64,000 bases of DNA from NCBI RefSeq assembly GCF_029931775.1, contig NC_079322.1, positions 79,917,326 through 79,981,325 on the forward strand. Direction: 5' to 3'. Under the pieces are notes generated by a model. It saw nothing but the letters and a program-made list of their open reading frames with translations, ran no database searches and was not told the origin of the DNA. Shown in pieces: positions 26,448-37,456 of this stretch. The stretch comes from Euleptes europaea (taxonomy: Eukaryota > Chordata > Lepidosauria > Squamata > Sphaerodactylidae). How positions within the stretch are numbered: the stretch's first letter is position 1; each line of letters starts with the position of its first letter. Both the position numbers and the translations under genes were made by a program.

Positions 26448-26880
26448 AACATAGGATCATAGAATCGTACAGTTGGAAGGGGTCAGACAGGCCATCTAGA
26501 CCAACCCCCTGCTCAATGCGGGATCAGCCTGGAGCAGCGGTTCCCAAACTGTGCTCCGTGGAGCCCTTGGTGCTCCGTGAAACATCTCCTAGTGCTCCGT
26601 GATGAATTTCTATCCTGAAATGTGCTCTATGACTCAAAATGTTTGGGAACCACAAGTCCTCTCCTCTGCTCCCCCCTCCTCTAAGTGACAGCCCTTCAAA
26701 TCCTTAAAGAGAGCAATCATGCCCCCCCCCCCAACCTTCTCTCCTCCAGAGGAAACATTCCCAGCTCCCTCCGCCTTTCCCCGTGGGGCTCGGTCTCCAG
26801 GCCCCTGATCATCTTGGTCGCTCTCCGCTGCACCCGCGGCTCGACTGCTGCGATCTGCCTTCTGGCGTGGCGGCAAAAAA
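26448..26880 (-). mobile_element. CR1 LINE 3' fragment carrying a nested MITE
   Basis: CATAGAATCGTACAGTTGG and GACCAACCCCCTGCTCAATG mark the 3' end. The CR1 resumes at about 26665 with TCTAAGTGACAGCCCTTC and runs to about 26880. The gap at 26535-26660 is a MITE. In GBX1 intron 1. Confidence 0.8.
26535..26660. mobile_element. Short hAT-like MITE nested in CR1
   Basis: Left end CAGCGGTTCCCAAACTG and right end TTTGGGAACCAC are inverted repeats. The inside has repeated GTGCTCCGTG words. About 125 bases; target duplication not clear. Confidence 0.55.
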
Positions 26881-26899
26881 TGCCCAGGTGGGGCTCTGC

Positions 26900-27756
26900 C
26901 CCGCTTCTTGTCTGGTGGAAGGGAAGGAGGGAGCCTGCCTCATCCCACCCTCTCGGACCTCAGGGACTTGGCCCCACCAGACTCCTGCTCTTGGAAGAGG
27001 TAGCTTTGCTCCTGGGGAAGACTTGGCAGGTCTGAGCGCACCTCGGGTCCTGCTTGAGAGCCCACCCACCCCCCCAATTCCCCCAATGCAGGAAAAATGG
27101 GAGGAGCGCGAAGGCGCACCAGGCGGCCGACGGAGCCTCCGGGAAGGGCCGCCGCCTCTTCAGGCTCAGCACCCCCCACCCCCCGCAGCTGCCGCCCGGG
27201 CCCAGCCAAGCAGGCGCGGGGTGAGCGGCAGACGCTGGAAGGTCGGAGAAGGAGGCTCGTCGCCGGCACCCATCCTTCGGTTCAAGGGCGACGCTTCCCT
27301 TCCTCTTGAGGAGCTCAGAGGAAGGCGGGGCCACTGCAGGGTTTCCGCGGCCGACTGCCGCCCGAGCCAGGCGACACCGGCCCCCTTCCCCACAGCTCCC
27401 CCTCCCACACACACACCCCACAGTGAAAACTTTGAGCTTTCCTTTCGCCTGCGGCGACACTCTGTGCCAGGATGAGAGCGGAGCCCACCCTTACTGGCCT
27501 GCCGCTCAGAGCCCGCCCCCTCGCCCCTCCCCTGGCTGGCCTGCGGCGCCCCCTCCCACACCAGCGCCCCATTCAGTTGTCTGCTGCAGGGCAGCCCCTA
27601 GTGGCCGAAAGGAGGTTTGCAGACAGCCAGGTCACGGGCAGGGGTGAGACTGAAGAGGTATTTGTGTGTGTGTGGGGGGGGGAGGGAATCCGGGGGCTAC
27701 GGCCGGAGAGCCCCCCCCCCCCGCAGCCCTGCTCCACCCGCAGGTTTTTCACGGGG
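26900..27756. other. GC-rich stretch of GBX1 intron, no gene
   Basis: CpG-rich unique DNA with several open frames on both strands that carry no recognisable protein. Nothing else seen, apart from CCCACACACACACCCC-type runs near 27410 and G/C runs near 27675-27720. Confidence 0.6.
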
Positions 27757-27770
27757 AATGTATATCTCAT

Positions 27771-28022
27771 TGGTTCTTGTAGGTTATCCGGGCTGTGTAA
27801 CCGTGGTCTTGGAATTTTCTTTCCTGACGTTTCGCCAGCAACTGTGGCAGGCATCTTCAGAGTAGAACCCTCAAGGACAGTGTCTCTCCTTCAGTGTTAC
27901 TACTCTGAAGATGCCTGCCACAGTTGCTGGCGAAACGTCAGGAAAGAAAATTCCAAGACCACGGTTACACAGCCCGGATAACCTACAAGAACCAATGAAC
28001 TCTGACCGTGAAAGCCTTCGAC
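27771..28022. mobile_element. Penelope-type fold-back element with perfect 96-base arms
   Basis: Arms 27771-27865 and 27900-27995 are exact inverse copies by eye, with a loop of about 34 bases, plus a 27-base tail ending CCTTCGACAAT. Flanked by AATGTATATCTCATTGG at 27757-27773 and 28023-28039 (up to 17 bases; the last five may belong to the element). Each arm carries CTGAAGA ... GAAACGTC, hammerhead-like. Assignment to Penelope-like elements rests on remembered squamate repeats and on the variable-length target duplication. Confidence 0.65.
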
Positions 28023-28069
28023 AATGTATATCTCATTGGCGAGTACTGACCTTGCCACAATCTTCCTTC

Positions 28070-28375
<306 letters not shown>

Positions 28376-28392
28376 TCTGGACAGCCCCCCCC

Positions 28393-29265
28393 CCCCAATA
28401 AGTCCTTTACACCAGACTAGAAATGGGAACTCCTGGGGAAGATTTGGGGGAGGTTGTGTATTTCTATTTTTCAATAGAAAGACTGGGAAAATTTGGGGAA
28501 TACTTTTTAAAAAACAATTCCTATGAATTTTTAAGTAAGAATAAGTTAAATGCTTCTTAAGGCAAGGTTTTTCACACTCAACATGTATCAACTGGCAAAG
28601 CCTGAGAACTTTCCAGTGGAAAAAATGGGAACTTTTGGAGAATACTCCTGTGGTTCCCCCCTCCTTTTGCAATGAGTGAAACTAAAGACAGAGATTAGCT
28701 CCAAATGCGCAGTAAGACAATTTTTATATAAGACTGTGTGGCATCAGTCAGCATAATGCTGTGAACATATACCTCACTTTCAACTTTTTTGTTTTAATGT
28801 AAATAATTTTGGCAACAATTAATATGCTATAAGGTGTTTAGTAATACATTATTAAAGAGTTCAGTATTTTCAGTTTTATCAAATTTAACTTAATATCCCA
28901 ATATGCTGATAGTCCTTGATTCTATGAGAGAGTTTCAGCCCAAATAGTACACTCTTTTGTTTACTATAGAATGTGTACCTTTCTACTTTTATTTTTTCCT
29001 TTCTCTCAGATGGCAAAAATTAATCACAGGTCTGCTTTGGTAGTAAAGGGTGCAGCAACTCTTTCTCAAGTACTGGGTATACTTTCAATTTTTCTTATAT
29101 TTTTAAATTCCATAAATATGCCAGATAGTACAATTCTTTACGCTAAGTTATAACTGATGCGTTTTATGTTGTCAAATCAGTAAAAATAATAATAATAATT
29201 TAGGCTTGATAGGGAGGTAAGTATTTCATATGTTTAAATTTCCCCCCAAATTTCCACTTTTTTCT
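28393..29265. mobile_element. Unclassified AT-rich repeat
   Basis: An AT-rich block sharply different from its GC-rich surroundings. The first ~110 bases (AATAAGTCCTTTACACCAG ... GGGGAATACTTTT) recur without a visible difference at 56908-57018. It repeats motifs such as GGGAAAATTTGGGG and AAAAATGGGAACTTTTGG internally. No protein seen; class unknown. Confidence 0.5.
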
Positions 29266-30597
29266 GGAAAAGGGGGAGGGATCCCATTCCCCCCCATCCC
29301 CATGGCTTCAGGAGGTCTGTCAAAGCGAACCTCTCTGCTCCAGCCGCTCGGAATGGCACCGTTCTCTCTTTCCCCCGCTCAGAACTTTTCTCCCCTTTTC
29401 TAACTCCTGAGTGTGTGTGTGTCCCCCCCCCCCGCCCGCTCCCCGCCATGCAGCACTGCAGATTTGCGCCATCCTGGAGGCGGCTTCTCATCTGCATGAA
29501 AAGGACTTGCTCTGGAGGGAAGGGCCCCCCCCACACACACACAGAGGGGCAAGCCCCCATGACGGGCGTCCACAGCATCCCTCTCGGGGCAGAGCCTTAG
29601 CCAGCCCTACAGCAGAGACCTCTTTCAGGGCTACACACCCCCTGGGCCCGTTTCTCTCCCGGGGCAAAGCGGCTAGGTGGGAGGGGGGCACTCTGGCATC
29701 TGCGAATCCCGCCTGGTAGTGGAGCTGCCGCTCGAGCGAGAGTCCCCGGCAGGCCCAGGAGGAGGGCAGGCAGAGGAAGAGGCGGGCTTGCACCGCAGGG
29801 ACCCTGCCCCCCCCCAGGTGGGGGTCGTTCTTCCCCAGGGGAGACAGGTCTCGCTTGGACGGCCTCATGGGGATCTTCCTGCAGCCGACCGGTGCATCAA
29901 GCTCAGGATGGGGCTCAGGCCGAGGGCCTCTCCCCACCCCACCCCCAGAGCTGCTGTTGGCGTTCTTTTTAACTGGAGACACCCGGGAGGGGGGCAGCTG
30001 GGGTCGAACGGAGATTAAGCTTCTTCCCACGAGAAAGGCCCCCACCCTGTTCACTGGCTTGACAAAGTCCCGCTTGCTCCGACCTCTGGACGCTTCAGCC
30101 CTCGGGCGAGGGAGAGGCAGGGGATGGTGGGGGGGATGGCGGGGGGGGATGGTGCCATGGGAAGTGACGCATCCCGGAGGGGGCTCCGGAAGAGGGCTCT
30201 GAGCCCCCTCCCCTGCCCTCCCTGGCCCTGCTACAGAAGTAGCCCAGTCCTAGGCACCAGGACCTGATCCTGCCCTGCACACAGAAAGCGAGAGAGGGAC
30301 ATCGGCGAAGGCGGCACGCCCGGCACTCACCAGGCCCCAGGGTGGGCTGCAGAGGGCCTGGTGGCGGCCGCGGTGCCGGAGCCCACCCTTGCTGAGGAAG
30401 GCGCCAGGGAGGGCGGCTTCCGATGCTGCTCTTGCTGCTGTGAGCCGGGGGGCGGCGCAGTGAGGCCGTGGGCCTGGGGGCACCAAGGCCAGAGACCCAG
30501 CGGGAGTTCGGCACATCACCTTCTCCTGGTCTGTCCCCCAGATAACACTTGGTTCCGCGAATAACAATCTCCTGGTGGTCCCTGCCCCAAAGAGAGT
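29266..30597. other. GBX1 intron stretch with an unexplained minus-strand frame
   Basis: Mostly GC-rich unique DNA. Between about 30110 and 29800 the minus strand has an open, basic, protein-like frame (SKRDFVKPVNRVGAFL, SRVSPVKKNANSSS, GCRKIPMRPSKRDLSPLGKN) that I cannot assign. No ATG begins it, and splice sites are not convincing. Confidence 0.3.
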
Positions 30598-31012
30598 CCC
30601 GCTGACCTCGACCGGGGAAGGACCTTTTCTGCCCTGGCCCCTGTCCGGTGGAATAGCCTCTCCAAGGAGACCTTAGGGGATCCCGCTGGGAGCTATTCCA
30701 TCAGGCTTATGGTTGAAGTCAGCTACTGTTTTCTCCATCAACGCTGCCCTCCCCAGCCTCCCCCTCCTTTTCATGCTCTTGTCAGCTGAAATGTATTGGG
30801 GGGTGCGGTGGGGGGCTCTGACTGAGGAGGGGCTCGCTGCGTCTTCTTTGCCGCAATAAGAGCGCCAAATGCTTGAGAATGATATTTCTGATATTTCATG
30901 GGGCTAGTTTTATTAATGAACACTTTTAATAGGATATGATCTTGTGTTGTGAGCCGCTGTAATCCCGGCTCTTTGCTGGGGAGGGCGGGATATAAAGGTA
31001 ATAAAATTAATT
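30598..31012 (+). mobile_element. L2-like LINE 3' end
   Basis: Ends with the familiar TTGTGAGCCGC, GGGGAGGGCGGGATATAAAG and AATAAAATTAATT pattern. The 5' side has CCTGTCCGGTGGAATAGCC. About 415 bases. Confidence 0.7.
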
Positions 31013-31014
31013 CC

Positions 31015-31225
31015 GTCTGAGAGCTAGCGTGGTGTCGTGGTTAGGAGCAGCCGACTCTAATCTGGGGGACGGGGTTCGATTCCCCCCTCCTCCACAAGAA
31101 GACAGCTGGGTGACCTGGGGCCAGTCACCGTTCTCTCTCAACTCTCCCATCCCCACCCACCTCACAAGGTGCCTGTTGGGGTGGTGGTGGTGAGAGAATA
31201 CGATTGTAAGCTGCTTGGAGACTCC
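31015..31225 (+). mobile_element. tRNA-derived SINE
   Basis: GCTAGCGTGGTGTCGTGGTT (A box) and GGGTTCGATTCCCCCCTCC (B box), then GGTGACCTGGGGCCAGTCAC and CACAAGGTGCCTGTTGG, as in the copy at 42064. Confidence 0.85.
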
Positions 31226-31814
31226 CCCACCGCCCAGCACCTGATGCCCAGTCGCCTGCCCGGCAGCAGGACGCCCTCCCTTCCCCCGCGGGACACCCGG
31301 CCCGCCTCGGGCCCAATGAATGGACGCCTGCCCCCTCCACACCGGGCCCGGTCTGAGGAGCGGCAGGGCCTGCCGAGCTGCCCTCCAGGAGGGAGGTCCG
31401 GGAGCTGCCGGCCTGGCGGAGAGGCCCGCGTCCCTTCCGTCGCCTGCTGCGGCTGGCACACAGGGCGAGCCAGGGGGCAGGCCGGGTCCTGCCAGGCCAA
31501 GGCTCCCCTCCCCCCCTCCCCCGGGCCGCGGCCGGCGGACCCGAATCCCGACTCCGAGCCCCGCCCGGGCCGGCCACCCGCAGGCAGAGCTCTCCTCCCC
31601 CCATGGGGCCTGACCTGCGGGGGGACCAGCGGCTTCCTCGCACTGGTGGGGCTGAAGCCCATCGCCGCGGGAACGGGACCTTGCCCCCAGCGGCTGGCTG
31701 GCAACACTCAAGCTCCAAGGCCAGCCGGAGCAGCCTATCCGCGACCACCAGCTCACCGCCTCTGCGCCCCCGAAGTCCCCGGCCAGCCCCAGGGAGCGCC
31801 TCCTCCTCCTCCGG

Positions 31815-31815
31815 G

Positions 31816-31870
<55 letters not shown>

Positions 31871-31905
31871 TTCCTTCCTTCCTTCCTTCCTTCCTTCCTT
31901 CCTCT
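31815..31905. repeat. (GGCT)n followed by (TTCC)n
   Basis: About 12 GGCT units run directly into about nine TTCC units, 800 bases beyond the GBX1 exon 1 donor. A (GGAA)n run of opposite strand sense lies at 32522-32550. Confidence 0.95.
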
Positions 31906-32149
31906 CTCCCTCCCGGGACCCAGGCCGTGGACCGCGGCCAGGCGTCCCCCACCCCACCCCCGCTAGCCCTGCCCGGCGGGCTCCTAGCACCATGGACAGA
32001 TCCGCCGCCAGTCCGGGCTTGACCTGTGGGGCTGGACCCCCGGCCTGCTGCTGGGCCCCTTGGCCCGGTTCCACTCCCATTAGTGGGGAGCAGCTCACAC
32101 CGACACTCCCGGCAAAGGGGAAACAGGCGCCCGGGTCCTGCTGCGGGGC

Positions 32150-35100
32150 GGCCCCAGCCCGGCGCTGTGTGGAAAGGACCCGAGGCAGGGGCCCGGGGCA
32201 GGGAAGGACCCCGCGCTGCCGCCGCCGCCCTCCGAGCAAAGTTGGCCCTCCCGCCCGGCTTTGGCCGGCTGCGGAGGTCGGGGGAGGATCCAGAGCGACC
32301 CTTCACCCCCACCAGCCCACACACCCGCGTCTTCAGAAGAGGCTGAACCCCCCTGGCCCGGAGCTGACCCTTCCGGATCGGAGTGTGCTGCGAAGGCGTT
32401 GGCGAGGGGGGGGGGGCAACCCCCTGGAGGCTCCTGGGCAGCCCGAGAGGAGGGCGCTTCCCTCCACCCCCCCCCCCCCCGTGGCTCAGCCGTCGCTCCC
32501 GGGCGGGAAGGAACGAAGAAACGAAGGAAGGAAGGAAGGAAGGAAGGAAACTTTGCCCAGCAGAGAAAACTTTCGCCAACTCCCGGTGGGCGGCCGCCTG
32601 CTTCTCCTGCGGGAGGGCGCCTAGCGGCCGAGGCCCCTGGCGGGCGGCCGCTTTCCTCCCGGGGGCCGGCGGGGCGGCGCGCTCTTGGCCGGGGCCTGGC
32701 CCGTCCGCCCACTGCCCGCGGGGTCTCCCCGGCGCCTCTCCTGCCTACCTTCCAGGTGGGGGAAGGGCTCCGGGAAGTGGAGGGGCGGCTGCGGGGGGCT
32801 CTTGTCTCGGCCGGCGGGCAGCTGCTCGGTCTCCAGGGCTTCGGCGGCGCTCCGGCGGCGGCAGGGCGGCTCGGTGCTGCTGCGGCCGGCGGCGGCGGGC
32901 AGCTCTTGCGGCGGGTAGAAGCCGTCGGGGGCCTCGCCGAAGCTGGGCAGGGCGGTGGTGAGGGCCACCATGGACGGGACGGCCTGGCCCAGGCTGGCGC
33001 AGAAGGAGTTGGTCAGGCGTCCGGCGAAGGAGGCCAGCGGCGCCAGCGGCGGGAGGCCGGCGGCCGTCTGCAGCGGCCCGTGGGGCAGCACCAGCGGCCG
33101 GTAGGGCATGAACATCGGGTAGCCGGTGTAGAGCAGGGGGCCCGAGCGGGGAGCCGGCGGGGAGTGCCCGATCAGCGCGTCAATGGAGAAGGCGGCCCCC
33201 TGCCCCGTCGGTCTCTGCATGGCCGCCCTCCGCCCCCGGGGGCCCGACGGCACCTACTGGCCGGCCCCCCGGCCCCGGCCCCGCTGCAGGGCGCCAGGCT
33301 CCGCGCCGGTTGCGGCAGCGGCGGGCGTGGTGGGCTCCAGCCTCAGCGCCCAGAGGAGCGCTGCCCGGCGGCGGGTCGCGCCCTCCCTTCCTGGGAGCCC
33401 GGCGGAGCGCTGCCTTCGGGGGAGTGGGCCAGCCGGCCGGCCAGCCCGCCCGCCCGCCCGCCAGCCGCGCCGCGCCCCGCCGCCGCCCGCCTGGGCTGGG
33501 CTCCCCTCTGCCTGGCCCGGCGCTCCGCCGGCTGCTGGCGCGGTCTGCGAGGGGGCGGGCGGCAGGCAGGCAGGCAGGCAGGGCGGGCGGGCGGGCGGGG
33601 GAGGGGCGGGGGCGGGGTGTCGCCCTGCCTCGGGGCTCATCCATCTTCCTCAAATTCCGCTTGAGTTCCCCCCAGAGCGGCCCGCCCGCCTTCCCGCCCA
33701 GCGGCCCGGCCAGGAGCAGCGGCGGGTTCCCACTGGAGCGGCCCAGGGGGGCCCCTGGGAAGGCGCCGCCCCCGCCCGCCTCATCAGCCATTGTGGCCCG
33801 TGATTGATGACGGCCAATGCCCGGCCGGGGCAGGGGGGGACCAGCTGCTCCCAGGCGGGCGCCCACCCCGCACAGCCCCGCCAGCAGCCGGCACAGCCCC
33901 GAGGGGGCGGCCGCCCAGGGCCCCAGAGCGCTGCCGGACAGAGGGCGGCCCAAGCGCCCATCCCCTGGGACGTCCCTCCAGGGGACCGCGGGGGCCGCCC
34001 CCGCCCTGAGAGGGAGCGCCTCTCCTGCCCAGGGGTCCGCCGCCGGGCCTTGCCGGCCTTGCCGGGGCGTCTTTCTCCGGCGGAGCGGGGCCACAGCGCC
34101 AGCCCCCCCCCCCCGACCTTCCTCTCCTTCCAGACCAGCACGGGGGCCTGGCATCCCACCCCGCTCCCCTCGTCCGAGGGGCGGAGGGCAAGGCTGGCCG
34201 TGAAGGGGGACACGAACCCACCCCCGAGCGGCTTCCTGCTGGGCTCACTGGGGCAGATGCGCGGGGGGGGGGGCTCTGGTGCGGATTTTACTCGTGAACC
34301 CTGGATTGACGTCCCAGCCGCCACTAAGAGCGCCTCCCTGCGAGTCCAGCTGCCCTTAAGCCGTGTCCCAGACTGGAGGGGGGGGGGTCGGACAGGGTCT
34401 CCAGCCTGTTGCAGCCCCTTCTCTTCCCCTCCTTCTCACCGCCCTCCAGCCTTTTCTCACGCCGGGTTCTGAGGGGGGGGGCGTGCGGGCACCAGCTGCG
34501 ACTAGAGTCTTTGCCAGAAACCAGCCGGGGGGGGGGGTCCCTCACTTCCCGCCTGGGGCACCCCTCCTTGGGACACCGCTCCCCGGGCTCCCAAAACCCA
34601 GTCCCCTTTCCAAACGGAAAGCGCCCCCCCCCCCGCTCCAGGAGCTCTGGCGGCAGCGGCGCCTTCAAAGCGCCTAAAGCCAACCGCGTGGCTGCCGCCC
34701 CCGCATCTCCGCGGCTCTTTGTGGGGTCCAGGCAGGGCGGCCCCCCGACCTCTGCCGGGCCTTCGACGGCTGTCCCGCGGGGGCGGGGCTTGCTCTTCCC
34801 TCTGGCGGAGGCGGCATGGCAGCCCGGCCTCCGCCTTGGCCCTGCCCGCCTTGGCCCTGGCCCCGGGCTCCGGGGCCCTTCTCCTCGCCCGCTGGTGAGC
34901 GGCAGGAAGCACCCGGGCTGGGCCGGGCCAGGGGGTGCGGGGTGCCTCGACGGCCAGGCGCGGGGGGCGCTGGGGTACCGGCGCGCCCGCGGGGCTGAGC
35001 CCGTCTGGCGGCGCTCTGGGCGACGGGCGCGGAGCCCCTCTGCTGACTCTGGCTGTGGCGGCTGCTACGGGGGGCGGTGGCAACCCCCCCCCCCAGCCTA

Positions 35101-35150
35101 GACCTGGCTGAGCAGACCCCTCCGGCCCCCCGAGGCCACCCCAGCCAGCC
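32150..35150. promoter_or_regulatory. CpG island over GBX1 exon 1 and upstream
   Basis: About 3 kb of extremely GC- and CpG-rich DNA centred on GBX1 exon 1, as expected for a developmental homeobox gene promoter. At 33782-33825 (about 560 bases before the ATG on the minus strand) there is an AT-richer island with TGATTGATGA and GGCCAATG, that is a CCAAT box and a HOX/PBX/MEIS-like motif; this is the best candidate for the proximal promoter. No TATA box is evident. Long open frames on both strands here are by-products of base composition. Confidence 0.6.
32749..33220 (-). CDS. GBX1: GBX1 exon 1: N-terminal region
   Basis: Starts at ATG 33220 (MQRPTGQGAAFSIDALIG); 157 codons plus one base, then donor GTAGGC. 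Conserved GBX N-terminal blocks are present: AAFSIDALIGHSPP, LLYTGYPMFMPYRPLVLP, GLPPLAPLASFAGRLTNSFC, SLGQAVPSMVALTTALPSFG and DGFYPPQELPAAA. The proline-rich core is of the repressor kind known in GBX. An in-frame codon stretch continues upstream (MPSGPRGRRAA), but the Met at 33220 matches the known GBX1 start. Two exons with a single 6.6 kb intron is the usual GBX structure. Confidence 0.95.
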
Positions 35151-35260
35151 TCGGGCGGGGCCTGGGTCCGGAGGCCAGCCCTTCAGCCCTCACCGGGCTC
35201 CCGTCGCCACTGCAGGCGCCCCCTCGCCCCCCAGTGCGTCCACGTGGGAAAGGAGCGTGC
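34150..35260. other. GBX1 upstream CpG-rich DNA
   Basis: The outer part of the GBX1 CpG island; CpG density falls after about 35100. No exon recognised. Confidence 0.4.
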
Positions 35261-35274
35261 GGAGGGAAGGGGGG

Positions 35275-35345
35275 CAGGGGGGCAGAGTGGGGATTTGAAC
35301 CCGCACCTCTCTCTTCCTGTCCGGCCGCTATACCCCGCCCCCAAC
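35275..35345 (-). mobile_element. SINE fragment (inverted tRNA part)
   Basis: GTGGGGATTTGAACCCGCAC is an inverted B box; GGCCGCTATACCCCGCCC is an inverted A-box region. Short remnant. Confidence 0.5.
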
Positions 35346-35648
35346 CGCCACCGGTGCGAAACAATGAATTGGGTCCAGGTCTCCAGGGGTGAATGGCTGC
35401 CTGCCCGTTTCCGGTGCTGCCTGGTGACCCCTGCGGGGGATGCCTGCCAGAACACCACCCCCCCCCCGCCAGTGGTGAGAAATCTTGGCAGACGGGGAAG
35501 GGAGCCACCAGACAATGGGCAAAGGGGGGGGGGAGTGGGGCAGGAGAATCCAGGAACAGTCTGTGAAATGGCCAGTCTGTTGCACCACTTGAGAAAAAGT
35601 CAGTGGTCAGTTGAAATCGGCAGAGAATTCAGAACAAAACCGGATGGG

Positions 35649-35654
<6 letters not shown>

Positions 35655-35689
<35 letters not shown>

Positions 35690-35690
35690 T
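35655..35690. repeat. (GT)n microsatellite
   Basis: About 17 GT units after GGATGGGTTTT. Confidence 0.95.
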
Positions 35691-35859
35691 TTTTGACCAG
35701 GTTACTAGTGTAGTGGATTGTGCTGCGGGTAGAATATATCTCAAATTCAGAGCAGCGTTTGGCGGAGCTCCCCGCGGTAGTCGAGTTAGCAGTTCAGTGT
35801 GAGCCAGGTGGTGGAATCCTGGGGTGTGGTCTTGACTGGCCCCTGCTCACCCTGCAGGG

Positions 35860-36180
35860 AGGGCTGGAGCAGCCGTTCTGGGCCCTGCGTTTGGAGCAAG
35901 GTGTAGACAAACTGGAACGGGTTCAGGGGAGGGCAGGAAAGACGGATGGGTTGCAGGAGGTGGGGGGGGGAGCCGTGGCCAGACCCTGCAGAGCTGACCC
36001 GTGGCAGAGGGCCAGGGCTTGACTGACAGGAGGGCAGGCCTCCTGCCAAGGGTCTCTCTAGCAGGAGGCCTGGAGGCATAGGCTGGGCAGCCACCTGTTG
36101 GGGAGGCTCTACCTTTGGGTTTCCTACATTGAGCGGCAGGAGGTAGGACTAGATGGCCTCTACAGATCCTGCCAGCTTCG
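35860..36180 (+). mobile_element. CR1-like LINE 3' fragment
   Basis: GGAGCAGCCGTTCTGGGCCC, GTAGACAAACTGGAACGGGT (the KLERVQ block) and GGACTAGATGGCCTCTACAG at the end. Heavily decayed in between. Confidence 0.55.
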
Positions 36181-36783
36181 TGGCTGTGTGTGGGAGCACT
36201 AGTTCCTTCTGTGGGTGCCGCCTCTGGCACTGTAGCTTGCCAAGTGGCTGAGATCACGGGTCTCGTCTGGTCGTCTTGCCACTCAGTCAAACGATGGGCG
36301 GGCCTGAATGTGGACCTTTTACCCATCGTGACTTTCAGCGGGTCACTCAGGCCTGTGTGGGGGCATGCTGGTTCAGCCACTTTTGGCTGCTGCAAACTCT
36401 CCCGCAGGGCTTAACTCTACGATGCCCAAGGAAGCAGCACCCACTTGGTTGGCTGAAACAGCCTGAGCGGGCACGTAGGGGCTCGGTTCAGATCATGCCC
36501 ATGGCACCAAAGGAGGGGACTCCCATGCCTCCTCCATGCCTTTGTCGTTGTAAGAAGTGGGCCATACTGTTGATCCCCACTGGGGAACTGCAGGCATAGG
36601 GGTAGCAGGTACATGTGCACTTCCCTGACAGAAAAACAGCACATGGGGGGGGGGGAGAAATAAAAGCCCTCCCACCTTGCGCCAGGGTCGTGATCCCAAC
36701 TGGGGACCCCCTTGCACCCGCTGAGCGAGCTTCAAATCATGCCGGGTGCTCCATGTGTAAAACTCCCAGCTTGTTCTTGAAGG

Positions 36784-37456
36784 GTTAGGGTTGGGCACAT
36801 CGATAAACCTGAACCGAAAGTAAACCAGCAATTAGCCATTTTGGCAGTAGGGTTTAGGGTTAGGGTTTTACTGAATACCAAAACTTGGGAGAAATGCTGA
36901 AGTGGGATGGCTTTGGCCTTTCCCAGGCTTTTCCCCATGGGAATTTTTAATGAGCTCTGGGGGAGGCATCTTTATAGGTAGAGTTCCCAAATTTTCAGGG
37001 TAGCTTCAAGGCACTCTCCTTGCATGAACCCAAAGTGTGGTGATGATTGGGTCAGGGGGTCTGATTTTATGGGGTTCAGAAGGAGTCAACCCCTCCTCCA
37101 TAGAGAAGCATTGTAAATGTTACCATACTTCTCTATGGAGGAGGAGGGTGACCCCTTCCAGACCCATAAAATTGGACCCCCTGTCCCAAACTTTACCAAA
37201 CTTTGGGGTTCATGCAAGGAGAGTCCCTTGAAGCTATGCTGTGAATTTGGTGACTACTTCCAAAAATGCCTACATAGGAGCTTCAAAATATCCCCATAGA
37301 CTATAATGGACCTGGCAATAAAGCCGAAATACAAAGTTACCAGTATGGGTATTCAGCTTATTCTGGATTTACCCAAAAAAGTCAGGCCCAATAAACCCAA
37401 ACCCGAAATGTACTGAAATTTTTATTTATTTATTTATTTATTTTTGCACAACCCTA
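36784..37456. mobile_element. Large palindromic MITE
   Basis: Ends TAGGGTTGGGCACA and (inverse) TAGGGTTGTGCAAA are terminal inverted repeats. The centre near 37110 folds back (CTCCTCCATAGAGAAG with CTTCTCTATGGAGGAG), and the two halves are inverse copies with drift. CTTGAAGG flanks both sides (36776-36783; 37457-37464), an 8-base duplication. No coding capacity. TTAGGG-like words at 36847-36866 are part of it. Confidence 0.65.

Noticed and set aside
31125-33664. Several frames of 400 or more codons on both strands around GBX1 exon 1
   Set aside because: CpG-island composition; only the GBX1 frame has family matches and splice signals.
36847-36866. TTAGGG-like words as an interstitial telomere repeat
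   Set aside because: Only about two to three units within a MITE.
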